64,000 nt of DNA from Nitrospira sp. (GTDB lineage: Bacteria; Nitrospirota; Nitrospiria; Nitrospirales; Nitrospiraceae), in assembly GCA_024331095.1 (NCBI GenBank), contig JANDJE010000008.1, forward strand, positions 16,916 to 80,915, written 5' to 3'. The notes below the pieces were generated by a model. It did no database searches and was not told the origin of the DNA. It worked only from the letters and a program-made list of their open reading frames with translations. The position numbers and the translations under genes were made by a program. Below, in pieces: positions 34,707-43,887 of the stretch (positions are counted from its first letter, which is position 1; the number at the start of each line of letters is the position of its first letter).

Positions 34707-35945
34707 ATGATGCAAGTTGCCGTCGTCGGCGGAGGACCGGCCGGCCTCATGGCGGCCGAAACGGCCGTCGCAGGGGGCGCGCAAGTCGATCTCTATGATG
34801 CCATGCCGTCGGTCGGTCGAAAATTTCTCCTGGCCGGCAAGGGCGGGTTGAACCTCACCCATGCGGAACCGTTGGAAACTTTTCTTTCGCGCTACGGCTC
34901 ACGACAGGCGCAGCTCGCTCCGATCGTTCGCTCATTCGGGCCTGACGCGATCCGCGAGTGGGCGTCGGGACTCGGTATACGAACCTTCATAGGAACGTCA
35001 CGCCGAATCTTCCCCGCCGATATGAAAGCCGCTCCGCTCTTGCGAGTCTGGTTGCGCCGATTGCGGCAGTCCGGCGTTCGGTTTCATGTGCGACATCGAT
35101 GGTCAGGTTGGGACGAAGGGGGAGCGCTGTTGTTTCTGACGCCGACCGGGAAGCAATCGGCCCACGCCGACGCGGTGATTCTTGCGACGGGCGGAGCCAG
35201 TTGGCCCAAGTTGGGGTCCGACGCATCCTGGGTGCCGCTCCTGCGCGGTCGCGGCGTCGAGGTCGCTCCATTGCGGCCGGCCAACTGCGGATTCGACGTT
35301 GAGTGGAGCACGTATTTTAAGACCCGCTTTGCCGGCCAACCGGTGAAATCTGCGGCGCTGATCGTGACAACGCCGGACGGCGCGGTCCAACGCCGGCAAG
35401 GCGAATTCGTCATTACTGAAACCGGTGTGGAAGGAGGGGTGATTTATGCCGTGTCTTCGGTACTCCGTGACCGGATCGAGCGAGAAGGGCGGGCGGTGCT
35501 GACCGTTGATTTGACCCCGGATCGCGACCGAGTCCGTTTGGAGCAGGATCTGTCGCGTCCTCGGGGTAAGCGGACGATGGCGACTCATCTGCGGCGGTAC
35601 GCCGGAATCAGCGGAGTGAAATCCGCCCTGTTGCGGGAGGTGCTTCCCCGCGAAACGTTTGCCGATCCGGCAGCCCTTGCCGCGTCCATCAAGTCCTTGC
35701 CGCTCGTATTGCGTGCGACTCGTCCCCTCGCGGAAGCGATCAGTACCGCGGGAGGGGTGTGCTTTGAGGACTTGGATGAGCGATTGATGTTACGGAAAAT
35801 GCCCGGTCTATTTTGCGCGGGGGAGATGTTGGACTGGGAGGCCCCGACCGGGGGGTATCTGCTGACGGCCTGTTTGGCCACCGGCCGATGGGCCGGAGCG
35901 GGAGCTCTTAAATGGGCGGAGTCCCGCACAAGGCCGTGTACCTAA
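34707..35945 (+). CDS. HI0933/TIGR03862-type NAD(P)/FAD-dependent oxidoreductase
   Basis: 412 residues from ATG 34707 (a second ATG follows at once; a TTG at 34656 is less likely). FAD-binding VVGGGPAGLMAAE with GGGPAG at 8-13. The family signature GRKFLLAGKGGLNLTH follows, then VILATGGASWPKLGSD and the C-terminal GLFCAGEMLDWEAPTGGYLL. A cytoplasmic flavoprotein of unknown substrate; related proteins are called aminoacetone oxidase-like, but this is not established. Its stop overlaps the stop of the convergent lipoprotein gene. Confidence 0.85.
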   Translation: MMQVAVVGGGPAGLMAAETAVAGGAQVDLYDAMPSVGRKFLLAGKGGLNLTHAEPLETFLSRYGSRQAQLAPIVRSFGPDAIREWASGLGIRTFIGTSRRIFPADMKAAPLLRVWLRRLRQSGVRFHVRHRWSGWDEGGALLFLTPTGKQSAHADAVILATGGASWPKLGSDASWVPLLRGRGVEVAPLRPANCGFDVEWSTYFKTRFAGQPVKSAALIVTTPDGAVQRRQGEFVITETGVEGGVIYAVSSVLRDRIEREGRAVLTVDLTPDRDRVRLEQDLSRPRGKRTMATHLRRYAGISGVKSALLREVLPRETFADPAALAASIKSLPLVLRATRPLAEAISTAGGVCFEDLDERLMLRKMPGLFCAGEMLDWEAPTGGYLLTACLATGRWAGAGALKWAESRTRPCT

Positions 35946-36682
35946 CCGAACAGTGCAAGTATCCAGTTCCAAACGCTGGAGAACCAATTCATTATCACGT
36001 CGATCCACGACTCAGCGCCCGTTTGTGCCGGTGTCTGAGGAGGAGCGGGAGGAGAAGTCTGTTTTACCGGCGTGATTGGAGCGGTTTGAGCCACTTGCTG
36101 CGGTATCGTGACGGGAGGGGGAACAGACTCCATGGAAGACGATGCGTCGTCCGTGGACGCAATCACTGGGGGCGCCTCAGACGTTCCTGAAGAAAGCGGC
36201 GTTTCCGGTTGCGCGCGGGCCTCTTCCATTTCCCGTTTATACTGAGCGACGAGAACTTTGAGAGAGTTGCTCTCTCGTCTGGCGACGGCGACCTGTTTCG
36301 CCAACATTCGGCTTTGGCCGGCCAACGTCGCGATCTGCATCTGTAGCAATGCCATTCGTTCATGAGCCTGCTGTCTCAAGACCGGCAGCAGTTCGACCTC
36401 CCGTTGGACGGCCGCCCGCAATTCCTCCGCCGCGTGTTCTTCCTCCCTGTTGGCCGTTTCCAATGACGAGATGGACTGATGCAACAGCGCGACTTCCTCC
36501 CGAGCCGTGATCAAGGATCGGGACATTTCGTCGGTCTCGGCCTTCACCCGTTCGTAGGCACGCTGACTGACGCACCCCGTTTCGGTCAGAACGGCAAGGG
36601 CCAGAACGCAGAAACCGAGCAGATGAAGCGCGCGATTCCAATAAGAACCGGACTCCGTGTCGCATAGCCGTAAGTGATTCAT
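35942..36682 (-). CDS. probable coiled-coil lipoprotein
   Basis: 246 residues from ATG 36682. The hydrophobic signal (about 19-36) ends in TETGC, so Cys37 is a probable lipidation site although the -3 residue is unusual. A long coiled coil follows (about 40-155), then a Pro/Ser/Thr-rich disordered stretch (about 165-225) and a short hydrophobic C-terminus with four Trp (SWIDVIMNWFSSVWNWILAL), which could insert into membrane. Possible cell-envelope spacer; no function is known. Confidence 0.65.
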   Translation of the reverse strand: MNHLRLCDTESGSYWNRALHLLGFCVLALAVLTETGCVSQRAYERVKAETDEMSRSLITAREEVALLHQSISSLETANREEEHAAEELRAAVQREVELLPVLRQQAHERMALLQMQIATLAGQSRMLAKQVAVARRESNSLKVLVAQYKREMEEARAQPETPLSSGTSEAPPVIASTDDASSSMESVPPPVTIPQQVAQTAPITPVKQTSPPAPPQTPAQTGAESWIDVIMNWFSSVWNWILALFG

Positions 36683-36903
36683 CGTGGGCCATCCTTGGTG
36701 AAGGACCACCGTCCACGCAAGCGGCGAAGCCGATCGCGGTCCGAGACTTCGTCTGCGTAGTCTCTCAAAAGTCGACGGCTCTGGCAATAGCATCAAGAGC
36801 AAAGGGGGGCCGACATCGTGGAATCGTGGGCGAACGGGGATGCGGACAGGAAAACGGCCTGGAAATGCGACCGGAATTCCCGTACCATAAATCGCCTCTC
36901 ATC

Positions 36904-37518
36904 ATGCAGCCTGACTCTTCAACGGAACCGTTTCGATTGCCTCGAATCTGCGAGCAGGCCTTGTTGGAACGGTTTCTTAAAGCCGAAGCCATGGCGCTCT
37001 GGGCCGTCCGGTCGGCGCAATGGCAAGACCTGCCGGTGAACGTCAGAGGGTTTCTTCAACGGCACGAAGCGGACGAACGAGACCACCTCGCGCAGTTTGA
37101 GTCGCTGCTTGGACGGCGGTCGCATGAGCGGGATCGTCTTCCCTCCATGCCTCGGCAGTGGGAGACATTGGCCGTCCATCTCTATGGATACGAGACGCTC
37201 GGTCTCGAGTTTGCAAAACTCCTTGCCGATATTCGACCGGATCTCTCCTCGATTCTCGACGACGAACACAGACACGTCGGTTTCTTCGAGCAGGAGATCG
37301 GACAGATCCTTTCCGGAGATTCCGATGCGGCGGAGCAAGCGCGACGATCCGCCCGTGCGTGGCGAAGAAAATTACCGAGGACGCTCGATCGCTACCTGGA
37401 ACATGAGACTCTTGGGCCGTTTCGCCGGGAACTGACCCGTCGAATCACATCTGCCATTGAAGGCCGATTCATTCGTGTCGGGTTGATGGAAGAACCAACG
37501 TCCGATTGCTTGCCGTGA
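36904..37518 (+). CDS. ferritin-like di-iron protein
   Basis: 204 residues from ATG 36904; an ATG at 36865 in frame is equally possible because neither has a clear ribosome site. The helical protein carries Glu-x-x-His in ERDH (58-61), a Glu-rich helix (YETLGLEF), and another Glu-x-x-His in DEHRHVGF, the pattern of a four-helix bundle with a two-metal site. It may be an oxidase, hydroxylase or iron-handling protein. It ends eight bases before the convergent accA stop. Confidence 0.7.
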   Translation: MQPDSSTEPFRLPRICEQALLERFLKAEAMALWAVRSAQWQDLPVNVRGFLQRHEADERDHLAQFESLLGRRSHERDRLPSMPRQWETLAVHLYGYETLGLEFAKLLADIRPDLSSILDDEHRHVGFFEQEIGQILSGDSDAAEQARRSARAWRRKLPRTLDRYLEHETLGPFRRELTRRITSAIEGRFIRVGLMEEPTSDCLP

Positions 37519-37525
37519 AACGGCG

Positions 37526-38491
37526 CTAGGCCGGCAAAGCTCCGCACACCGCGCCGATTCGTCGATATTTTTCTTCTCGGCGGGCCAGAAGGTCTTCCAC
37601 GGGAAGATCAGTCAGATCAAAGAGTTGATTGGTGATGGCTTTGCCGACCAATGTACAGGTGGTTTTGGGGTCACGATGCGCGCCGCCAACGGGTTCGGAA
37701 ACGATATCATCGATAACGCCCAGGCTGAGAAGATCTTGAGCGGTCATTTTCAAAGCGGAGGCGGCATCCTGAACTTTGGCGGGATTGTCCCAAAGAATGG
37801 CCGCGCAGCCTTCCGGTGAAATGACGGAATAGACGGCGTGTTCCAACATCAAAATACGATCCGAAACCCCCAATGCCAGGGCTCCGCCGCTCCCCCCCTC
37901 GCCGATGACGATCGACACGATAGGAACCTGAAGCCTGGACATCACCAGCAAATTCCGCGCGATGGCTTCTGCCTGTCCTCGCTCTTCGGCTCCGATGCCG
38001 GGGTAGGCGCCGGGTGTGTCGATAAAAGAAATGATGGGACGGTTGAACTTCTCCGCCAGACGCATCAACCGAAGGGCCTTGCGATAGCCCTCCGGATTGG
38101 GCATGCCGAAGTTGCGCTGCATCCGCTCTTTCAGGGTTTTGCCTTTCTGATGTCCGATTACCATCACAGTTCGGTCGTTGAATCGCGCGAATCCCCCGAC
38201 GATGGCCTGATCATCTCCGAACGCACGGTCTCCGTGAAGCTCCAGAAAATCACGGGTCAATTCGTTGATGTAATCGAGGGTGCTGGGTCTCTGAGGATGA
38301 CGGGCCAACTGAGTGCGCTGCCACGGAGTCAGGTTCCGGTAGAGTTCGTGTTCGATCTGGGCCAGCTTGGCGCGGAGCTTGCGGATTTCCCCTTGAGCCG
38401 CCGTCTTGCCGCTTGCCGCCGCAGCCGACAGTTTCTCGATTTTTTCTTCGATCTCACGAACAGGCTGTTCAAAATCCAGATAATCGCGCAT
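37526..38491 (-). CDS. accA: acetyl-CoA carboxylase carboxyltransferase subunit alpha
   Basis: 321 residues from ATG 38491, close to the E. coli length. With AccD it transfers carboxyl from biotin to acetyl-CoA, the first committed step of fatty-acid synthesis. The N-terminal YLDFEQPVREIEEKIEKL coiled-coil start, LTPWQRTQLARHPQRP, and the crotonase core with GEGGSGGALALGVSDRI and SPEGCAAILW are typical. It is transcribed after dnaE with an 86-base gap, a pairing also seen in E. coli. Confidence 0.96.
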   Translation of the reverse strand: MRDYLDFEQPVREIEEKIEKLSAAAASGKTAAQGEIRKLRAKLAQIEHELYRNLTPWQRTQLARHPQRPSTLDYINELTRDFLELHGDRAFGDDQAIVGGFARFNDRTVMVIGHQKGKTLKERMQRNFGMPNPEGYRKALRLMRLAEKFNRPIISFIDTPGAYPGIGAEERGQAEAIARNLLVMSRLQVPIVSIVIGEGGSGGALALGVSDRILMLEHAVYSVISPEGCAAILWDNPAKVQDAASALKMTAQDLLSLGVIDDIVSEPVGGAHRDPKTTCTLVGKAITNQLFDLTDLPVEDLLARREEKYRRIGAVCGALPA

Positions 38492-38577
38492 GGGCTCTGC
38501 CTTTTCCGAGTGAAATACGCTCCTCAATGAGAGGCGAGGAGAACGATCATCCCGCGATGGGATGTGTTACAAGCGCA

Positions 38578-41500
38578 TCAAGATAGCAAAGAAAGAACCC
38601 CTTTGCCTAGCACTTCTTCGATGTCGGACACAAAATGCTCGCTGGGAGACACGGTCAGGTTGGGCAACGGCGCCGTTTCGGCCTCCAACGCCGTGTCCAT
38701 TTGCAACGACAACGAGACCGAGGCTTCGCCGGGATGCCGTTGAAGGATCTCGCGAAGGCGAAGCAGTTGATCCAACGCATCGGGTCGGTCGGAGAGACGG
38801 ATACGAACCTGTTTGACCGCCCGCTTTTGGACTTCAGCCAACGGTTCGATTTTGCTGGCGCGAAGCTTCGTGCCCTTATCCCCACGATCAATGGTGCCGG
38901 TAATCCGAATCAGACTTTCGGGAGCGATCCACTCTTGAACGGTTTTGTACACATCCGGAAACACGATAGCTTCGACCGTGCCGTGAAGATCCTCCACGGC
39001 CAAATACGCCATCCTATCGCCCCTTTTGGTGAGCATGGGCTTCATTGTGACGATAATGCCGCATAGTTTGACCTCTTTCCCGTCCGAGACGTCGGCGAGG
39101 CCGCCCGTCGTCGCCGTCGCCAAGGCGCCGATGATCGTTTCATATCGGCTCAAGGGATGGGCGGAAATGTAAAACCCCGTCAATTCTCGCTCGTACTTCA
39201 GTCGTTGCGCGTGGTCCCATTCCGGCACCGACGGCAATGGCGGTGTGTTCGGATGGCCCGACGCAAGATAGCCGGATGGCTCCTCGCCAAAGATGTTGAT
39301 TTGGCCAAGATCCCGCTCTCGTTGAGCGGCGGCGCCGCACTCAACAGCCTGATCGAGCACGGCCATCAGTTGAGCCCGTTTCGCACCGGTCGAATCAAAG
39401 GCCCCGGCTTTAATCAATCCTTCCAACATCCGTTTGTTGACTTTCCGGAGATCGACTCGCCGACAAAAATCGAAGAGTGATGAAAAGGGGCCGGTCCGGT
39501 TGCGGATGTCCACGATCGATTCGACCGCACCTTCCCCCACGTTCTTGATCGCCGCCAATCCGAAGCGAATCGCCCCGTCCACGACGGTGAAATTCTTTCC
39601 GCTGACATTGATGTCCGGCCCAAGGACTTTGATGCCGAGATCGCGGCATTCGGTAAAATACCCCATGATTTTGTCCGTGTTGCCCATATCGGTCGTCATC
39701 AGGGCCGCCATGAATTCGGTGGGGTAGTGGGCTTTCAAGTACGCGGTCTGATAGCACAGGACCGCGTATGCGGCGGCGTGGGACTTATTGAAGCCGTATC
39801 CGGCGAACTTTTGAATCAACTCATAGAGCCGCTCGGCTTTCTTGTCCGGGATCTTGTTTTTCATCGCGCCTTCAAGGAACTTGGCGCGGAGTTTTTCCAT
39901 TTCCTCCGGTTTCTTTTTTCCCATGGCGCGCCGGAGGATGTCCGCTTGCCCCAGCGAAAACCCCGCCACCTTGTTGGCGATCGCCATGACTTGTTCCTGA
40001 TAGACGATGACGCCGTAGGTCTCCTTGAGGATCGGTTCCAATTCCGGCGTTTCGTACGTGATGGGAACTTTGCCTTGCTTACGCTTGATGAAGTCCGGAA
40101 TAAGATCCATCGGACCCGGACGATACAATGCAATGATCGCGATGATGTCTTCGAACCGGTCCGGCCGAAACCCCATCAGCAAGTCCCGCATTCCGGAACT
40201 TTCAAGCTGGAACACGCCGGTCGTCTTGCCGGAGGAAAGCAGGGCAAAGGTCTTCTCGTCGTCGAACGGAATCCGATCGATCCGCAAGGGGGCGGCATCC
40301 GGCCGTTTCTCATTGATCAAGGTCTCCGCCAGCCGGATCATCGTCAACGTTTTCAAACCGAGGAAATCGAACTTCACCAATCCGATCTTTTCGATGTCGC
40401 CCATCGAATATTGGGTGACGATTTCGTCGTTGGCCCCTTTGTAGAGGGGAACGTAGTCCGTGAGCGGGCCCTCGGAGATCACCACGCCGGCCGCATGGGT
40501 GGAAGCGTGCCGCGCGAGACCTTCCAGCGACCGGGCGATGTTCATCAGCTCCGAGACTTTCGCGTCGGTCTGGACCAACTCACGCAACCGCGGTTCAAGA
40601 TCCAACGCTTCTTGCAAGGTGATATTGATCTGGTTGGGCACTAATTTCGCGACTTTGTCCGCTTCGGCGTAGGGCATTTCCAGCACGCGGCCGACGTCGC
40701 GAATCGCGGCTTTCGCGCCGAGCGTTCCGAACGTGATGATTTGCGCGACATGGTCGGAGCCGTATTTTTCAACGACATAGTTGATGACTTCTCCGCGGCG
40801 TTCCATGCAAAAATCCATGTCGATGTCGGGCAGAGATATCCGTTCGGGGTTGAGAAACCGCTCAAACAGGAGGGCGTACTCCAGGGGATCGAGATCGGTA
40901 ATGCGCAGGGCGTACGCGACAAGGCTGCCGGCTGCCGACCCGCGGCCCGGTCCCACGGGAATCTGTCGCGAGCGCGCGAACCGAATGATGTCCCATACGA
41001 TTAAAAAATATCCGGCAAATCCCATCGAACAGATGACCATCAACTCTTCGCGAAGCCGCAGCTCATAGGCTGCGGCAGGTCTGGTCCTCGGTCGCTCCTG
41101 AAGACGTTCCCTCAATCCGGCCAGCGCAAGATGTTCCAGATACGCTTCACGATCTTTGAACCCTTCCGGCACCGTGTACTGGGGCAGGTACGTCCTGTTG
41201 AGAGCCAATTCCAACTCGCAGGCATCGGCGATGCGACAGGTGTTGCTCACCGCTCCCGGAAATTCCGCGAAAGCCGGGGCGATTTCTTCCGTCGACTTGA
41301 CGTACAGTTGATCCGTATCGAACTTCATCCTGGACGGATCGCTGAGCGTTTTTCCGGTCTGGAGACACAGCATCAACTCGTGAGGCCTGGCGTCTTCCTT
41401 CCTCAAATAGTGGCAATCGTTGGTTCCGGCCAGAGGAATCCCCAATTTTTTGTGGATTTCGATCAGGCCGGCGTTGGCGACACGTTGGTGATCAAGGCCG

Positions 41501-42042
41501 TTGGCCTGAACCTCGAGATAAAACTGGTCTTTCCCAAAAATTTCTTGAAATTCAGCCGCCGCCGCCATGGCGCCGGCCATATCGTTTCGGCCGATCAAAT
41601 AGGGAATTTCTCCACTTAAACAACCGGAGAGGGCGATGATTCCATCATGGTGAGCTCCGAGAAGATCTTTATCTATTCGAGGTTTATAGTAGAAACCTTC
41701 AAGATATCCTTTACTGACAAGCTTGATTAAATTCTGATAGCCGGTCACGTTCCTGGCCAAGAGAATCAGATGGTAATAATCGTTATGGGCCAGGCCGCTG
41801 TCTTTTTTGGCGTGACGGCTTCCCATGGCCATGTAAGCCTCGCACCCGATAATGGGTTTGACGCCGGCGTCTTTGGCTTTTCGGTAAAATTCTACGGCGC
41901 CGAACATATTGCCATGATCGGTGATCGCGATGGCCGGCTGGCCGAACGCCCGAACTTGCTGTACCAGGGGATCGATCTGGTTGGCGCCGTCAAGGAGACT
42001 GAATTGAGTGTGCACGTGAAGATGAACGAACGACGAAGCCAT
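38578..42042 (-). CDS. dnaE: DNA polymerase III alpha subunit
   Basis: 1154 residues from ATG 42042, the normal DnaE1 size. Replicative polymerase. The N-terminal PHP domain has HLHVHTQFSLLDG and AITDHGNMFG. The catalytic palm has GPGRGSAAGSLVAYAL and PDIDMDF. Thumb, fingers and tandem helix-hairpin-helix follow, then an OB-fold (KLCGIIVTMKPMLTKRG) near the end. The open frame runs 12 codons further upstream without a ribosome site. It lies between the glycosyltransferase and accA genes on the minus strand. Confidence 0.97.
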   Translation of the reverse strand: MASSFVHLHVHTQFSLLDGANQIDPLVQQVRAFGQPAIAITDHGNMFGAVEFYRKAKDAGVKPIIGCEAYMAMGSRHAKKDSGLAHNDYYHLILLARNVTGYQNLIKLVSKGYLEGFYYKPRIDKDLLGAHHDGIIALSGCLSGEIPYLIGRNDMAGAMAAAAEFQEIFGKDQFYLEVQANGLDHQRVANAGLIEIHKKLGIPLAGTNDCHYLRKEDARPHELMLCLQTGKTLSDPSRMKFDTDQLYVKSTEEIAPAFAEFPGAVSNTCRIADACELELALNRTYLPQYTVPEGFKDREAYLEHLALAGLRERLQERPRTRPAAAYELRLREELMVICSMGFAGYFLIVWDIIRFARSRQIPVGPGRGSAAGSLVAYALRITDLDPLEYALLFERFLNPERISLPDIDMDFCMERRGEVINYVVEKYGSDHVAQIITFGTLGAKAAIRDVGRVLEMPYAEADKVAKLVPNQINITLQEALDLEPRLRELVQTDAKVSELMNIARSLEGLARHASTHAAGVVISEGPLTDYVPLYKGANDEIVTQYSMGDIEKIGLVKFDFLGLKTLTMIRLAETLINEKRPDAAPLRIDRIPFDDEKTFALLSSGKTTGVFQLESSGMRDLLMGFRPDRFEDIIAIIALYRPGPMDLIPDFIKRKQGKVPITYETPELEPILKETYGVIVYQEQVMAIANKVAGFSLGQADILRRAMGKKKPEEMEKLRAKFLEGAMKNKIPDKKAERLYELIQKFAGYGFNKSHAAAYAVLCYQTAYLKAHYPTEFMAALMTTDMGNTDKIMGYFTECRDLGIKVLGPDINVSGKNFTVVDGAIRFGLAAIKNVGEGAVESIVDIRNRTGPFSSLFDFCRRVDLRKVNKRMLEGLIKAGAFDSTGAKRAQLMAVLDQAVECGAAAQRERDLGQINIFGEEPSGYLASGHPNTPPLPSVPEWDHAQRLKYERELTGFYISAHPLSRYETIIGALATATTGGLADVSDGKEVKLCGIIVTMKPMLTKRGDRMAYLAVEDLHGTVEAIVFPDVYKTVQEWIAPESLIRITGTIDRGDKGTKLRASKIEPLAEVQKRAVKQVRIRLSDRPDALDQLLRLREILQRHPGEASVSLSLQMDTALEAETAPLPNLTVSPSEHFVSDIEEVLGKGVLSLLS

Positions 42043-42098
42043 GTTCCGGATTCTATGAAGGTGGCGAGGGGAAGTCAATGAAGCCGTCCGGCGGACGG

Positions 42099-42824
42099 TC
42101 AGCGCCGTCCGTCGTACCAGACGGACAGAAGCCGTTTATCCCGCAACGTTCGACCTCGGCGAAAGAAAATGCGCAAGATCTGCCTCGCGATTTCGGCTTT
42201 TGAATACAACGTCACTTTCCGAGACGACGTTTCAAGCGGATGCGCCGTTAAAATCACAAACTGAAGATTGCGCCGACGCCCCCATTGCTTCAGTCGCCTG
42301 CTGAGTTCGATTTCCTCGAGCGCATAGACGTCCTCGGGAAATCCACCGACGTCGAAAAAGGCATCCCGACGGCACACGAAGAGAGCGCCGGCGGCCCATC
42401 GACATACAATGGACATGCTTCGCCAGAAATGGAAGATGCCCTTCGCCCACCAGGGCAGACCGTTCATCAAGAGCGTGCTGCCCAAACCGACGCAGGTGTT
42501 TCGTTCAATCGTCATCATGATATCGGCTAATAACTCAGGGCTCATCAGACTGTCGGCATCCAGAAAAAGCAGCCAGTCGCCGGTCGCCACGGTAGCGCCG
42601 GCGTTGCGCGCTCGGCCGATTTGATTGATCGGCTCAAAGACGACGCGAGCTCCGGCCTTTCTTGCCAACTGAGCCGTCCTGTCGGTGGAATTATTGTCGA
42701 CGACCACCACCTCCGACATCAGGTCCGGTTTGCCGCAACGGGCCAACGAGGCAAAGATCGACGCCAGACACCGCTCAATGAGGCGTTCTTCGTTATACGC
42801 CGGAATGATGATGGAGAGATCCAT
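42099..42824 (-). CDS. family 2 glycosyltransferase
   Basis: 241 residues. GT-A fold with IIIPAYNEERLIERCLASI at the start, VVVDNNSTDRT (nucleotide-sugar site), LLFLDADS as the DxD metal motif, and EEIELSRRL (ED/QxxRW-like acceptor motif). No transmembrane segments are obvious apart from a short hydrophobic helix (GIFHFWRSMSIVCRW). Donor and acceptor are unknown. It ends 56 bases before dnaE and may be cotranscribed with it. Confidence 0.88.
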   Translation of the reverse strand: MDLSIIIPAYNEERLIERCLASIFASLARCGKPDLMSEVVVVDNNSTDRTAQLARKAGARVVFEPINQIGRARNAGATVATGDWLLFLDADSLMSPELLADIMMTIERNTCVGLGSTLLMNGLPWWAKGIFHFWRSMSIVCRWAAGALFVCRRDAFFDVGGFPEDVYALEEIELSRRLKQWGRRRNLQFVILTAHPLETSSRKVTLYSKAEIARQILRIFFRRGRTLRDKRLLSVWYDGRR

Positions 42825-42917
42825 GATCCATGCTCAACCCACCCGTGCTCGCATGCGTTTGTCGGCTACATAGGAAGCAATCGTGTGTCTTTATACCGGA
42901 CGATGGAGCGGGTCTTT

Positions 42918-43052
42918 ATGAATCAATTCCTCAAGAAGAAATTGACATCATTCATTGAAAAGGAGAAACAAATTGAGGAAGTCGGGAATCAAGAAATCCG
43001 CAGGACATGTGCCGAAAGGGCTCTTCGTGTATTCCAGTCGTCTTATGGATAA
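42918..43052 (+). CDS. 44-residue hypothetical protein
   Basis: Small open frame preceded by GGAGCGGG at good spacing; an ATG at 42903 adds five residues. The product is highly charged and helical (FIEKEKQIEEVGNQEIRRT). It is followed at 43106 by a strong hairpin. Too short to identify; it could be a chance frame. Confidence 0.35.
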   Translation: MNQFLKKKLTSFIEKEKQIEEVGNQEIRRTCAERALRVFQSSYG

Positions 43053-43105
43053 TCAGCTTACTTGGGGCAAGCGGTGCGGTACCGATGGTTCCAAATCGGC
43101 TGTGA

Positions 43106-43141
43106 GAAACAAGCGCGCGGGCTCTCCCGCGTGCTTGTTTC
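43106..43141 (-). terminator. strong hairpin, probable terminator
   Basis: Inverted repeat GAAACAAGC-G-CGCGGG / CCCGCG-T-GCTTGTTTC with a four-base loop, one mismatch. It lies 15 bases past the stop of the minus-strand gene at 43156 and also follows the small plus-strand frame at 42918, so it may serve both directions. The 3' arm supplies TTGTTTC rather than a long T-run. Confidence 0.6.
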
Positions 43142-43155
43142 TGGGAGCGACAAGG

Positions 43156-43641
43156 CTACAAGTAGACTTTCTGAACGTCGTCTCTCCGTCGTCTGAGATT
43201 GGTTCCAATCCGAGTGCGTTCGCGCTCGTAGCCGACGGAGGCATAATATAAGGCTCTGTCGAAAAATTTGTTCACGAGATAGATCAGCTCCAGTTCTCCA
43301 TGTAGCTCCACCGCGCTCTCGGATAAGCCCTCTCGCTGAATAAACGCGCACATATGAGCTTTTGTCTCGATGATGGCCCAAAGAAAGTGGCTAAAGGCAA
43401 CCCCTTGTCCAGCTCGGCGCGCTCCCAGTTCTGTATATCGCTGTTCGACCTCGGCTTCCGGCTTTTCCATTAACCAATCACTGAGGTTCTTATAGATTTC
43501 AGTGGCACGGGCCCGTAATTCGTCCGGCGGGACTTTATGGAGGTCGCTGCAACGGGGGGAGTTCCAAACCTTCTCATTGAGTTCACGGGACAGTTGTTCC
43601 GAATGTTGCTCGATGAGCCGGACTAATCGGCTGGCCAACAT
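43156..43641 (-). CDS. stand-alone RsbRD_N domain protein
   Basis: 161 residues from ATG 43641, which has AAGGAGGG five bases upstream. The all-helical pattern (LIEQHSEQLSRELNEKVWNSP, YKNLSDWLM, FSHFLWAIIETKAHM, LELIYLVNKFFDRALYYASVGYE) matches the N-terminal sensor domain of RsbRD-type stressosome co-antagonists. No STAS or kinase domain is attached, so it can sense but needs a partner to signal. It is divergent from the lipase-like gene across a 246-base gap. Confidence 0.75.
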   Translation of the reverse strand: MLASRLVRLIEQHSEQLSRELNEKVWNSPRCSDLHKVPPDELRARATEIYKNLSDWLMEKPEAEVEQRYTELGARRAGQGVAFSHFLWAIIETKAHMCAFIQREGLSESAVELHGELELIYLVNKFFDRALYYASVGYERERTRIGTNLRRRRDDVQKVYL

Positions 43642-43845
43642 AGGGTCCCTCCTTATGTTAAAAAGGTAAGAAGGTATCGCTTCAGTACACCCAGTCACCT
43701 CCCCAAAACATTATATGCTCAGGCGCGACATTACCCGATCGCGATCAGCGCCGTCAATCGCTTGTTTGACCGAGAGCGATGAAACAGATTCGGCCGATTG
43801 CCCTTGACGGATCTTTCCAATCGGCAGAGAATCCGCCGCAAATTC

Positions 43846-43873
43846 CATAAATTCCGAAACATAAATTCCGAAA
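43846..43873 (+). repeat. perfect 14-bp tandem repeat before the lipase-like gene
   Basis: CATAAATTCCGAAA occurs twice back to back (43846-43859 and 43860-43873), with a third partial AAATTCC at 43840-43846. The copies end immediately before the AAAGGAGA ribosome site of the gene starting at 43888, so they lie in its 5' leader or promoter. Confidence 0.8.
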
Positions 43874-43887
43874 AAGGAGAGACCATT

